Shown: positions 45,709 to 56,159, counted from the stretch's first letter. The stretch is 64,000 nt of DNA from Tritrichomonas musculus (GCA_039105265.1 JAPFFF010000009.1:2666001-2730000), one strand, 5' to 3'. Made by a program: numbers and translations. Notes: generated by a model from the sequence alone, not told the origin.

Positions 45709-45902
45709 GGCGGAATGACAAACTATAGAAAAAGTTACACCATTTTTTTCTGAGGAAAATTCGTTATTCTGACTTTTTGAGTTAATTGAGAAGGCATACA
45801 AAAAGTTCTAAAATTTTCTTGTAAAGTTTTGAAAAAGTTCACTAAGATAAAACCATGAAAAAGCGCCATTTTTATAGAACTAAACCAATCAAAGAAACCG
45901 AG

Positions 45903-46665
45903 ATGACGACATTGCCGCCCATAGCAAGACCACGATCAGCAATGCTTAGCAGCTAGCTGGTTGTAACTGCGGCGAGTCGTCATCCGGACAAAGATATCAC
46001 GATTTCATCCGGAAGATCTGGAATGACGACATTGCCGCCCATAGCAAGACCACGATCAGCAATGCTTAGCAGCTAGCTGGTTGTAACTGCGGCGAGTCGT
46101 CATCCGGACAAAGATATCGCGATTTCATCCGGAAGATCTGGAATTGACGACATTGCCGCCCATAGCAAGACCACGATCAGCAATGCTTAGCAGCTGGCTG
46201 GTTGTAACTGCGGCGAGTCGTCATCCGGACAAAGATATCACGATTTCATCCGGAAGATCTGGAATGACGACATTGCCGCCCATAGCAAGACCACGATCAG
46301 CAATGCTTAGCAGCTGGCTGGTTGTAACTGCGGCGAGTCGTCATCCGGACAAAGATATCACGATTTCATCCGGAAGATCTGGAATGACGACATTGCCGCC
46401 CATAGCAAGACCACGATCAGCAATGCTTAGCAGCTAGCTGGTTGTAACTGCGGCGAGTCGTCATCCGGACAAAGATATCGCGATTTCATCCGGAAGATCT
46501 GGAATGACGACATTGCCGCCCATAGCAAGACCACGATCAGCAATGCTTAGCAGCTGGCTGGTTGTAACTGCGGCGAGTCGTCATCCGGACAAAGATATCA
46601 CGATTTCATCCGGAAGATCTGGAATTGACGACATTGCCGCCCATAGGACGACCACGGTGGCAATA
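45903..46665 (+). repeat. 120-bp array, left outer module (6 units)
   Basis: Units begin ATGACGACATTGCCGCCC and contain CGGCGAGTCGTCATCCGGAC. About half the bases are G or C against roughly a quarter outside. An extra T (GAATTGACGAC) at 46143 marks the start of unit 3; elsewhere that form occurs only at the inner edge of arrays. The array closes with a diverged half unit containing CATAGGACGACCACGG. Confidence 0.92.
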
Positions 46666-46853
46666 AAAAGATGAAAATAAAACAAACAAAAAACAAACAA
46701 AATTGATTATTTAATATTATTATTACGATTTTTTAATTTTTTTATTTTGATAAAGCTTATTTAAAATATTCTGAGTCTTCTCAGAAATTTGTTAAATTTT
46801 TTTTTTTATAAATATATATAACTTTTTGAAAGAATTATGGTCTTTTTATATTT

Positions 46854-46932
46854 ATGGAAGAAGACCAAAATCTTTATTATTCAGCGAAATATCTATTTCA
46901 TACGCAAAGACCTAATTCTTTAAAAGATAAAG
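46854..46932 (+). pseudogene. Duplicated 5' end of the MULE transposase (26 codons)
   Basis: ATGGAAGAAGACC to AAAGATAAAG repeats the first 26 codons of the transposase and then jumps at once into the outer block of the next module (TTCTAAAATTTTC). It differs from the real gene by Phe for Ser at codon 15 (TTTCATACG for TCTCATACG), a change shared with the other duplicates. Confidence 0.88.
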
Positions 46933-47030
46933 TTCTAAAATTTTCTTGTAAAGTTTTGAAAAAGTTCACTAAGATAAAACCATGAAAAAGCGCCATTTTT
47001 ATAGAACTAAACCAATCAAAGAAACCGAGA

Positions 47031-47545
47031 TGACGACATTGCCGCCCATAGCAAGACCACGATCAGCAATGCTTAGCAGCTAGCTGGTTGTAACTGCGGC
47101 GAGTCGTCATCCGGACAAAGATATCACGATTTCATCCGGAAGATCTGGAATGACGACATTGCCGCCCATAGCAAGACCACGATCAGCAATGCTTAGCAGC
47201 TAGCTGGTTGTAACTGCGGCGAGTCGTCATCCGGACAAAGATATCGCGATTTCATCCGGAAGATCTGGAATGACGACATTGCCGCCCATAGCAAGACCAC
47301 GATCAGCAATGCTTAGCAGCTAGCTGGTTGTAACTGCGGCGAGTCGTCATCCGGACAAAGATATCACGATTTCATCCGGAAGATCTGGAATGACGACATT
47401 GCCGCCCATAGCAAGACCACGATCAGCAATGCTTAGCAGCTAGCTGGTTGTAACTGCGGCGAGTCGTCATCCGGACAAAGATATCGCGATTTCATCCGGA
47501 AGATCTGGAATTGACGACATTGCCGCCCATAGGACGACCACGGTG
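47031..47545 (+). repeat. 120-bp array, left inner module (4 units)
   Basis: Four full units plus the diverged half unit, followed by the linker and the real transposase start. Confidence 0.92.
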
Positions 47546-47743
47546 GCAATAAAAAGATGAAAATAAAACAAACAAAAAACAAACAAAATTGATTATTTAA
47601 TATTATTATTACGATTTTTTAATTTTTTTATTTTGATAAAGCTTATTTAAAATATTCTGAGTCTTCTCAGAAATTTGTTAAATTTTTTTTTTTTTTAATA
47701 AATATATATAACTTTTTGAAAGAATTATGGTCTTTTTATATTT

Positions 47744-50086
47744 ATGGAAGAAGACCAAAATCTTTATTATTCAGCGAAATATCTATCTCATACGCAAAGA
47801 CCTAATTCTTTAAAAGATAAAGGATTAAGAACATTCATTGAAATTGTTCCTTTGCATTCTCAGAATTTCAATATCATTTCGCTAATCCTTTTCCTCGATA
47901 GCTTAACCAAAGAATTTATATGCAACAACAAAAGAGTTTATAATGACATTTTTTCGTTTAGTTGCTGTAATAAATCAAAGATAAATACTGAAATTCAAAT
48001 ATTTAGCATAACTGTCAAAAACGATTTGGAAACCATTAAAGTTCTCGCTAGAGATCAACTCCTTGAAAACCAAACTATGAAAGTTGTTACTATTGATTTT
48101 GAAGAATGTATCATGACGTCGCCATATACTTTGAAAAATAAAGAGTGTCCTTTTTTGACTCAAGATTTTTGGAATAAACAATGTAAACATAAAAATTCAA
48201 TGCTTTATACTTTTTGTAATTACGTAGCTCGAAAAAATTCTAATTTTCCAATATTTATAAAATTTGCTTTTCAAAACTTTTTAGATAAAAGAACCTTGCG
48301 TAGAAGAGCCGTTAGTTTTCAAGGTTATGATGATTTTTATAAAATTTTATTGCATTTACCTGGTTTTGTTTATATTGAGATAAGTACTCAAAAAGTTCAG
48401 GACGATGGATTTGCATTTAAATTTAATAATGATTTTGCTTTTATTAAAAATATAATATGGATTATGCCTTGGGCTTTAGAAGTTATAAATTATATGCATT
48501 ATTTGCAAATTGATGCTTCTTTTTATGCGCTTAAGCCTTACAAATTTTGTATATACCATTCAATTTATTTCAATTCAAGTTTTCCTTTCGCATTATCAAT
48601 TGGCCCTAAAGAGAACCGTTTTTTATATAATTTATTATTTGATGGATTAAATAAGTTTTGTTTAAATAAAAATGTTTTTGAAAATAAAGTTGTTTTATCA
48701 GATTTAGGTTCTCCTATCAAAAAGTTCTGTAAATTACATTCAAATATTCAATATTTTTGTCATCGTCATATTATACAAATATTTGGACCTAAATCATCAT
48801 TAGGCATATGGGTTGCAAGGTTATTGAGATGCAAAACATATTTAATATATAAACAAGAAAAAGAATTTATTTTAGTTGAAATGGACGAATATAAAAAAGA
48901 TCCAAATTCACCTTTATTTGACGATACCGATCAAGATAATGAAAAAAAACAAAAATTAAAAGATTTTGAAATTATGTTAAAAGATATAGATGAAGTGGAA
49001 AGAATGCCAAATAAAGAAGAAATTAAAAAAAGTGATTATTATATTGCTAATTGGGCAATATGGATTCGTTCTGACCACCATGTAGCTCGTTGTTCAAATC
49101 ATTCGGAAGGTTTCCACGGAAATATCAATCAAAAATTGCCAGATTCCGGAACTCATTCATTTAAAACTGGTTTCACAACAATTGTAAATTATTTATTAAA
49201 TTATATAAATAATTACTCAGATATTTGTGGAAATTCTTTTCAAAATAAACATCAAAAAATGATTCAAAAAGTTATACAAATTCTTAGCAAGAGACCAGAT
49301 AATTATTTAAAATGTTCAAAAGAAAATTGTGATTGTGGTGAAGATGATTTTGTTGAATCAATTTATGGAGTGAAACTTCCTTGCATACATACAATATTAA
49401 ATAATTTTTGCAAATCAGAAATATTTAATATTGTTAAAAATAGCAATGAAATTGATATTCAATATTTATTTGTTCAATCTCTCAAAAAGTTCCCCAATTA
49501 TAAATTTGAAAAAAATCTTTTTAAATCAAATAGAAAAAATATAGATAGAATAATATCAATATACGAAGTTGAAAAGAATAGAAAGTTTGATAAGGAATCA
49601 TTGAATATATTAGGCTCTTTTATTAATGAGTTTCTTAATTGTTTTACATATGTTTTACCAAAATTCCCAAATATTAATCCAAATGATGCCAAATATTCTG
49701 GAAATCATTTTGATTTTCGAGCACTTGATGAAAAATTGGTTTTCAGAAAAAAGAAAGAAGAAAGTAACACAAGTCAAAAGAAAGAAAAATTAAAACTTGA
49801 AAATTTATACGACGAAGATGACAATTTTGATTCAATGATAAAAGACTGTAATGCTGACATCGAATTAATTAAGAAAAAATACTATGAAACGAAGGCTGAA
49901 ATTAAAGGAATGTATCCTCAATTATCATATCATGATATCGAAAAAATATGTTTTTCTAATTTTGTCCGCTATGTTTTTGAAACTAGATGCGATAATTCAG
50001 GTGTCATATATTTTTTATCTAAATTCAAAATAGCAAGTTGGAAAAATGCAGATTTAGCTGCAGGTGGTAACAGATTTTTCTCTTAA
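47744..50086 (+). CDS. MULE transposase, full length
   Basis: 780 residues, uninterrupted. It cuts and joins the element's ends. The RNase-H-fold core shows QIDASF (Asp257), VLSDLGSP (Asp320) and CSNHSEGFHG (Glu455) as the likely DDE triad, with YFCHRHIIQIFGP between them, the usual MULE C/H block. A Lys/Asp/Glu-rich linker lies at ~680-710, and the C-terminal block (ASWKNADLAAGGNRFFS) is shared with the decayed copy at 19638. The N-terminal ~200 residues hold scattered Cys and His and probably bind DNA. The stop codon abuts the inverted linker of the right arm. The ATG is the one repeated in the arm modules, which supports this start. Confidence 0.93.
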   Translation: MEEDQNLYYSAKYLSHTQRPNSLKDKGLRTFIEIVPLHSQNFNIISLILFLDSLTKEFICNNKRVYNDIFSFSCCNKSKINTEIQIFSITVKNDLETIKVLARDQLLENQTMKVVTIDFEECIMTSPYTLKNKECPFLTQDFWNKQCKHKNSMLYTFCNYVARKNSNFPIFIKFAFQNFLDKRTLRRRAVSFQGYDDFYKILLHLPGFVYIEISTQKVQDDGFAFKFNNDFAFIKNIIWIMPWALEVINYMHYLQIDASFYALKPYKFCIYHSIYFNSSFPFALSIGPKENRFLYNLLFDGLNKFCLNKNVFENKVVLSDLGSPIKKFCKLHSNIQYFCHRHIIQIFGPKSSLGIWVARLLRCKTYLIYKQEKEFILVEMDEYKKDPNSPLFDDTDQDNEKKQKLKDFEIMLKDIDEVERMPNKEEIKKSDYYIANWAIWIRSDHHVARCSNHSEGFHGNINQKLPDSGTHSFKTGFTTIVNYLLNYINNYSDICGNSFQNKHQKMIQKVIQILSKRPDNYLKCSKENCDCGEDDFVESIYGVKLPCIHTILNNFCKSEIFNIVKNSNEIDIQYLFVQSLKKFPNYKFEKNLFKSNRKNIDRIISIYEVEKNRKFDKESLNILGSFINEFLNCFTYVLPKFPNINPNDAKYSGNHFDFRALDEKLVFRKKKEESNTSQKKEKLKLENLYDEDDNFDSMIKDCNADIELIKKKYYETKAEIKGMYPQLSYHDIEKICFSNFVRYVFETRCDNSGVIYFLSKFKIASWKNADLAAGGNRFFS

Positions 50087-50156
50087 CAAATTTCTGAGAA
50101 GACTCAGAATATTTTAAATAAGCTTTATCAAAAAAAAAAAAAAAAAAAATAAAAAT

Positions 50157-50189
<33 letters not shown>

Positions 50190-50263
50190 CACAATAATAT
50201 TAAATAATCAATTTTGTTTTTTTTTTTGTTTGTTTTATTTTCATCTTTTTATTGCCACCGTGG

Positions 50264-50652
50264 TCGTCCTATGGGCGGCAATGTCGTCAATTCCAGATCT
50301 TCCGGATGAAATCGTGATATCTTTGTCCGGATGACGACTCGCCGCAGTTACAACCAGCCAGCTGCTAAGCATTGCTGATCGTGGTCTTGCTATGGGCGGC
50401 AATGTCGTCATTCCAGATCTTCCGGATGAAATCGCGATATCTTTGTCCGGATGACGACTCGCCGCAGTTACAACCAGCTAGCTGCTAAGCATTGCTGATC
50501 GTGGTCTTGCTATGGGCGGCAATGTCGTCATTCCAGATCTTCCGGATGAAATCGTGATATCTTTGTCCGGATGACGACTCGCCGCAGTTACAACCAGCTA
50601 GCTGCTAAGCATTGCTGATCGTGGTCTTGCTATGGGCGGCAATGTCGTCATC
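50264..50652 (-). repeat. 120-bp array, right inner module (3 units)
   Basis: Inverted relative to the left arm; diverged half unit on the gene side, then three full units ending ATGTCGTCATCTCGG. Confidence 0.92.
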
Positions 50653-50748
50653 TCGGTTTCTTTGATTGGTTTAGTTCTATAAAAATGGCGCTTTTTCATG
50701 GTTTTATCTTAGTGAACTTTTTCAAAACTTTACAAGAAAATTTTAGAA

Positions 50749-50827
50749 CTTTATCTTTTAAAGAATTAGGTCTTTGCGTATGAAATAGATATTTCGCTGA
50801 ATAATAAAGATTTTGGTCTTCTTCCAT
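50749..50827 (-). pseudogene. Inverted copy of the transposase 5' end (26 codons)
   Basis: ATG at 50827 on the minus strand; same junction and same Ser-to-Phe change as 46854-46932. It faces the 3' end of the real transposase. Confidence 0.88.
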
Positions 50828-51019
50828 AAATATAAAAAGACCATAATTCTTTCAAAAAGTTATATATATTTATAAAAAAAAAATTTAACAAATTTCTGAG
50901 AAGACTCAGAATATTTTAAATAAGCTTTATCAAAATAAAAAAATTAAAAAATCGTAATAATAATATTAAATAATCAATTTTGTTTGTTTTTTGTTTGTTT
51001 TATTTTCATCTTTTTATTG

Positions 51020-51413
51020 CCACCGTGGTCGTCCTATGGGCGGCAATGTCGTCAATTCCAGATCTTCCGGATGAAATCGCGATATCTTTGTCCGGATGAC
51101 GACTCGCCGCAGTTACAACCAGCTAGCTGCTAAGCATTGCTGATCGTGGTCTTGCTATGGGCGGCAATGTCGTCATTCCAGATCTTCCGGATGAAATCGC
51201 GATATCTTTGTCCGGATGACGACTCGCCGCAGTTACAACCAGCTAGCTGCTAAGCATTGCTGATCGTGGTCTTGCTATGGGCGGCAATGTCGTCATTCCA
51301 GATCTTCCGGATGAAATCGTGATATCTTTGTCCGGATGACGACTCGCCGCAGTTACAACCAGCTAGCTGCTAAGCATTGCTGATCGTGGTCTTGCTATGG
51401 GCGGCAATGTCGT
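51020..51413 (-). repeat. 120-bp array, right middle module (3 units)
   Basis: Three full units plus half unit, inverted relative to the left arm. The flanking linker is the same as in the other modules. Confidence 0.92.
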
Positions 51414-51513
51414 CATCTCGGTTTCTTTGATTGGTTTAGTTCTATAAAAATGGCGCTTTTTCATGGTTTTATCTTAGTGAACTTTTTCAAAACTTTACAA
51501 GAAAATTTTAGAA

Positions 51514-51592
51514 CTTTATCTTTTAAAGAATTAGGTCTTTGCGTATGAAATAGATATTTCGCTGAATAATAAAGATTTTGGTCTTCTTCCAT
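51514..51592 (-). pseudogene. Second inverted copy of the transposase 5' end
   Basis: ATG at 51592 on the minus strand, otherwise as 50749-50827. Together with the linkers this makes the two right modules near-identical ~770-bp tandem duplicates. Confidence 0.88.
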
Positions 51593-51780
51593 AAATATAA
51601 AAAGACCATAATTCTTTCAAAAAGTTATATATATTTATAAAAAAAAAATTTAACAAATTTCTGAGAAGACTCAGAATATTTTAAATAAGCTTTATCAAAA
51701 TAAAAAAATTAAAAAATCGTAATAATAATATTAAATAATCAATTTTGTTTGTTTTTTGTTTGTTTTATTTTCATCTTTTT

Positions 51781-52302
51781 ATTGCCACCGTGGTCGTCCT
51801 ATGGGCGGCAATGTCGTCAATTCCAGATCTTCCGGATGAAATCGCGATATCTTTGTCCGGATGACGACTCGCCGCAGTTACAACCAGCTAGCTGCTAAGC
51901 ATTGCTGATCGTGGTCTTGCTATGGGCGGCAATGTCGTCATTCCAGATCTTCCGGATGAAATCGCGATATCTTTGTCCGGATGACGACTCGCCGCAGTTA
52001 CAACCAGCTAGCTGCTAAGCATTGCTGATCGTGGTCTTGCTATGGGCGGCAATGTCGTCATTCCAGATCTTCCGGATGAAATCGTGATATCTTTGTCCGG
52101 ATGACGACTCGCCGCAGTTACAACCAGCTAGCTGCTAAGCATTGCTGATCGTGGTCTTGCTATGGGCGGCAATGTCGTCATTCCAGATCTTCCGGATGAA
52201 ATCGTGATATCTTTGTCCGGATGACGACTCGCCGCAGTTACAACCAGCTAGCTGCTAAGCATTACTGATCGTGATCATGCTATGGGCGGCAATGTCGTCA
52301 TC
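51781..52302 (-). repeat. 120-bp array, right outer module (4 units)
   Basis: Four units plus half unit. The outermost unit has small differences (ATTACTGATCGTGATCATG for the usual ATTGCTGATCGTGGTCTTG). It is followed by the terminal repeat rather than by a gene fragment. Confidence 0.92.
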
Positions 52303-52495
52303 TCGGTTTCTTTGATTGGTTTAGTTCTATAAAAATGGCGCTTTTTCATGGTTTTATCTTAGTGAACTTTTTCAAAACTTTACAAGAAAATTTTAGAACT
52401 TTTTGTATGCCTTCTCAATTAACTCAAAAAGTCAGAATAACGAATTTTCCTCAGAAAAAAATGGTGTAACTTTTTCTATAGTTTGTCACTTCGCC

Positions 52496-52504
52496 AAAAT
52501 ATCC
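52496..52504 (+). repeat. 9-bp target duplication, right
   Basis: AAAATATCC, identical to 45700-45708. Confidence 0.92.
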
Positions 52505-52685
52505 AATAAAATGGTATAGAAATTTTACAATAAAGTTGTTATTTACTAAATGATAATTATAAAGACCAAAAACAAGCAATTCGTATAAGAAACATAAAAT
52601 AATCGAATTTTTATTTTTATTAAAATACCAACAATAAAATACAAACAAAGATAAAAATAATAATATATACAACAGATATATATGC

Positions 52686-54671
52686 TTATTTCAGACCTTT
52701 GGCGGCTTTTTGAGATTCTTCAATATCCTTCTTCTTTACAGGAATAAATCTGGACATTTCAAGAGTTGGCCTTTTTTCATTATGGAACAATTCGCGCAGT
52801 CTAGCCATTTTTTCTGTAAGATCAAAATCAGCTCCATTTGATGAAGCTTTTTGAGCAATTAAATTCCATGCTTTTTGAATATCATTTGGTGGCTTTTCTC
52901 TAAATTTCTGAGATTTCAATTGCTTATAGTAAGCTTTAATTTTTTGTAACGTATTCTTGTTCAATCTGTTCATCGCTGCCAAAGCTAAATTAGCTTTACT
53001 TACAACTTGGGAATTCCAATGTTTTTCAGAAAGATATGCTGTATTTTCATACATTTCTTTGATACCGGTACGGCTATTGATGACAATCCAGTTATTTTCG
53101 TCAGCGTTATTCCAGACATCCAAAACAGTTTCAATCGTTTTCAAATGATTTGAAAGAAGACAGTCCGCTAGGAACTTGAAAACACGTTTTGATATAAGTT
53201 TAAATGCATCTTGCGGCATTTTTGAGAAAATCATGATTAATATTTCGAGAATTTGCTGCTGCTTAGTTCCGTTTGTAATTGGCCATCTGAGCTCAATTCC
53301 TCGTAAAAGTTCCATCGCCATTGATGGATAAGCTGCTAAGACAACTGATATAAAATTTTTTAAGCTTTGCTGAAAAAAAGGCAAATACTTGAGACCAATT
53401 AATGGAATAATTGATGATTTTATGAGGCGATTTATGTCATTAGGGTATTCATACCGACTTTTTGAAAACAAGTATGCTGATAGTTGTAATAATGGCATAG
53501 CACAGAAATGAGGAACTTGTTGATCTAAGAGATCAATAAAAAAAGATTCCACGGCTTTAATAATTAGAAGATGTTCTTTTGGATGACTGTTATAATATGT
53601 ACGAAGTAATGTAACTAATTGGGTTCGCTCGTTATTATCAGGCAGTTCTGTAAGAAAAAGAATACGCTTCATGAGATCTTTAGTTATCAATTCGGAATTT
53701 GGAAAAAGTTGTAAGAATTTATTGAAAATCTGATAGCAATAAAAAAGATGAGACCAAGATGGTTCAAGAAAAGTAAAAGAATAATCACTAATAATAACTT
53801 TGCGAATACGATTAGGGTTAAATATATTAGCTTCGATCATTTTAAAAATATCATTTTGAAGGCTTACATCAATATTTTGTATCTGGCTTGAGTGCTCAAA
53901 TAATTCCACTAACTCAAAAAGTGTGTGTGATTTTAATTCTTTTTCAGGCATATTATTTTTTTGCATTGAAAAATCACAAATCTGGGTACAAATATCCAGT
54001 TTTTGACGGATACTTGATTCGAAAGAAGAGGAGGAGACAGAAGGTGATTGCTGACATTCTGGATTCTCATCTATGCTTGTTTTGGAAGTTATGATTGGTT
54101 CTACAGTGGAATTTTGTTCAATAGTATGCTGATCATCAATGTTAGATTCAATAGTTGAAGGATCTTTTTCAGGAAAATCAGACGTATCTGATTGTAAATC
54201 ATTTGTATCAGCATTAACGGTAAAATTTGAGTCTTCTGCGATAGGCATGGAGTTTTCTGGCGTAGAATCTGTTAAATGAGTTATATCGTTTGTTGGCGTA
54301 GGATCTGCTAAAGGAGTAATAGATTTGCTGCCAAAAGGCGATGAAACACTATTTTTAACATTAATTGTCGAAAAAAGAGTTTGTGAAGAACTTTTTGGAG
54401 GTACACTTATTCTTAAAGAAGAACTTTGATTAGGAAACTTCTGGCGGGAAGGAACTAAAATGCACTTATTAGTGCTGCTAAATGAGGAGCGCGGGGGGTT
54501 GATTATGCGTGCTTGAGACGTTTTCCCTGGTAAGCTTGACGAAAAATCTTTATTTGTAGAATTATATAATGTATTTTTGTTTTCTGAGTCAGAATTAGAA
54601 TCGTGATTTCTATCTAGTGGCTGAAGCGAAGGCTGACGAATCGAAAGAAATTGCCTCCTTGATACAAACAT
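52686..54671 (-). CDS. PP2A regulatory subunit B56 (PPP2R5) family
   Basis: 661 residues. The first ~215 are disordered and rich in Ser, Asn, Pro and Thr. The rest is the all-helical B56 HEAT-like domain. Family blocks include EPSWSHLFYCYQIFNKFL near 300 (B56 EPxWPHL), the YLPFFQQSLKNFISVVL region, MELLRGIELRWPITNGTKQQQ (B56 'LLKYWPKTHSPKE'), then a long helical stretch and EKHWNSQVV near the end (B56 'HWN'). B56 directs the PP2A A/C core to substrates with LxxIxE motifs in cell-cycle and signalling control. Trichomonads keep PP2A, so this is probably an active host gene. The complete MULE lies 190 bp beyond its stop codon. Confidence 0.85.
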   Translation of the reverse strand: MFVSRRQFLSIRQPSLQPLDRNHDSNSDSENKNTLYNSTNKDFSSSLPGKTSQARIINPPRSSFSSTNKCILVPSRQKFPNQSSSLRISVPPKSSSQTLFSTINVKNSVSSPFGSKSITPLADPTPTNDITHLTDSTPENSMPIAEDSNFTVNADTNDLQSDTSDFPEKDPSTIESNIDDQHTIEQNSTVEPIITSKTSIDENPECQQSPSVSSSSFESSIRQKLDICTQICDFSMQKNNMPEKELKSHTLFELVELFEHSSQIQNIDVSLQNDIFKMIEANIFNPNRIRKVIISDYSFTFLEPSWSHLFYCYQIFNKFLQLFPNSELITKDLMKRILFLTELPDNNERTQLVTLLRTYYNSHPKEHLLIIKAVESFFIDLLDQQVPHFCAMPLLQLSAYLFSKSRYEYPNDINRLIKSSIIPLIGLKYLPFFQQSLKNFISVVLAAYPSMAMELLRGIELRWPITNGTKQQQILEILIMIFSKMPQDAFKLISKRVFKFLADCLLSNHLKTIETVLDVWNNADENNWIVINSRTGIKEMYENTAYLSEKHWNSQVVSKANLALAAMNRLNKNTLQKIKAYYKQLKSQKFREKPPNDIQKAWNLIAQKASSNGADFDLTEKMARLRELFHNEKRPTLEMSRFIPVKKKDIEESQKAAKGLK

Positions 54672-55337
54672 ATAATTTAAATTTTTGTATATTTTACAAA
54701 ATCAACATTTCTCAGAAAAATGAATATAGACTTTTAAAAAGTTTTTTTTTTTATCTATCATTCAAAATTTAATAGAATTTTTTGATTTTGAGGAAAATAT
54801 ATTTGTGGGGAAATAATAACTTCTTTAAATCATGAAATTATCCAATTACATTAGAATATTATAATATGTAAAATTAAACAAATTGAGCAAAAAAAAAAAA
54901 AAAAAAAAACCACGTTATGATTTCATATATAAAATATAAATATTTTATCATCTTACAAATAATTTTCAAAATAAAGATATTAATTAATAATTGTATATAA
55001 AATATTTTAAAAATAAATATAAATTTTACTAAATGATAATGTTGATTGAAAATTTATAAAGCTTTATTGATTTAAATCATTTGTATAGAAAAAGATAATA
55101 AGTACAATATATTTTTCTGTTGATTTTTGCATTTTTCAATCTTACTGACTCATCAAGATAAAAAATGTTTATTGAATTAAATTCAGTTTTTTATTGTGAG
55201 ATATTTCTAAATATAAAAATATATAAATTGAATAATTATTTTGCTTTTTTCCTGAAGTAAATAAAATATATTGGGATATTTTCTTTTTTATGATTTCAAT
55301 TTAAAAAAGAATATTTGAATGTGGCCTATTTTGGATA
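54672..55337. other. Divergent spacer
   Basis: A+T-rich start regions of two divergent genes, with a poly(A) run of ~20 near 54890. No ORF or repeat seen. Confidence 0.45.
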
Positions 55338-55703
55338 ATGGGATGTTTTTCAAGTTGTAACAAACATTCTGATTTCCCTGATTTAGATAAAAGGTTTTCA
55401 GGCATAGAAATTAATGATAAATCAGATTCAAGTTCAGATAGTACGCTCAAAGCAGATATTGATAAACCAAGTAAAGATGTTACTCCTCTCCTTGAAGGAA
55501 ACACACTTCTTGCTTTTAAAAACTTAAATTTAAGTAGTTCGTCTTCAATAGATTTAGAATTAAATCAAATTGAAAACATGCTCAAATCTCAAGAAGATCA
55601 AAAAGAAAAGGAGAAAGAACAAAATACAGAAGTATCAGATGAAGGAAATGATAATAGAACTTTTATGGGAGCTGCTACTGTTCAATCTGATGATGAAAAT
55701 TAA
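55338..55703 (+). CDS. Small acidic protein with N-terminal acylation signal
   Basis: 121 residues. The start MGCFSSCNK has Gly2 for N-myristoylation, Ser6 favourable for the transferase, and Cys3 and Cys7 for palmitoylation, so the protein is probably anchored to the cytosolic face of a membrane. The rest is acidic, Ser-rich and mostly disordered, with one short helix (ELNQIENMLKSQ) near 75 and a charged KEKEKEQ run. An LLEG motif at ~50 recalls the dileucine region of LAMTOR1 (p18), which has the same N-terminal pattern, but the similarity is too short to name it. An upstream out-of-frame ATG (near 55319) does not affect the start choice. Confidence 0.65.
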   Translation: MGCFSSCNKHSDFPDLDKRFSGIEINDKSDSSSDSTLKADIDKPSKDVTPLLEGNTLLAFKNLNLSSSSSIDLELNQIENMLKSQEDQKEKEKEQNTEVSDEGNDNRTFMGAATVQSDDEN

Positions 55704-55988
55704 CAAAATTATTTGATATAATGTATTTTTTTAATTGTAATTGTTCATCTATTCTTTAAGTTTGTTTAAAATATTTTATATAGGATGTGCCTATGTGTGT
55801 GTTTAAAAAACCAATATTGTTTACTAAAGATTTTGATATTATGTCCATTATTTATATTTTTTTTTTCCTTCTTCTAAAAAAGTATGACTCATGCAAGAAG
55901 AAGTGGAAATAATTATTTCCAAAGATTTTTATCATTTTAATAATAAAGTAGATTTCAGCATCTCAATAATTATCAATATATCTAAAAA

Positions 55989-56023
<35 letters not shown>

Positions 56024-56159
56024 CTCACCTATTACATTTTTTTAAAATCTGTTAAAAAATGCTTTTCTAACTAATAAAACTATTTATATATAAAAATGAA
56101 AATTGAGAATTTTTTTGAAGAAAGAGGTCAAAATTCAATATTTGACCGCCTAAAATTAT
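55704..56159. other. Spacer with poly(A) tract
   Basis: A+T-rich, including a run of ~25 A near 56000. No gene seen. Confidence 0.45.

Larger units (their letters stand above)
45709..52495 (+). mobile_element. Complete MULE (Mutator-like element), 6.8 kb
   Basis: The element begins GGCGGAATGACAAACTATAG; its right end read inward is GGCGAAGTGACAAACTATAG. The outer ~195 bp of the two ends are near-identical inverted repeats, and a perfect 9-bp direct duplication borders them. Inside are one open transposase (47744-50086) and two long arms. Each arm is made of modules: a ~95-bp block ending ATCAAAGAAACCGAG, a 120-bp tandem array, an A+T linker, and in most modules a copy of the transposase leader and first codons. 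There are two modules on the left and three on the right. With both ends, duplication and ORF intact, the element is recent and may be active. Confidence 0.93.

Noticed and set aside
46144-46437. 97-codon frame with 40-residue repeats
   Set aside because: It is the 120-bp MULE array read in one frame; units with the extra base break it and no homology is seen.
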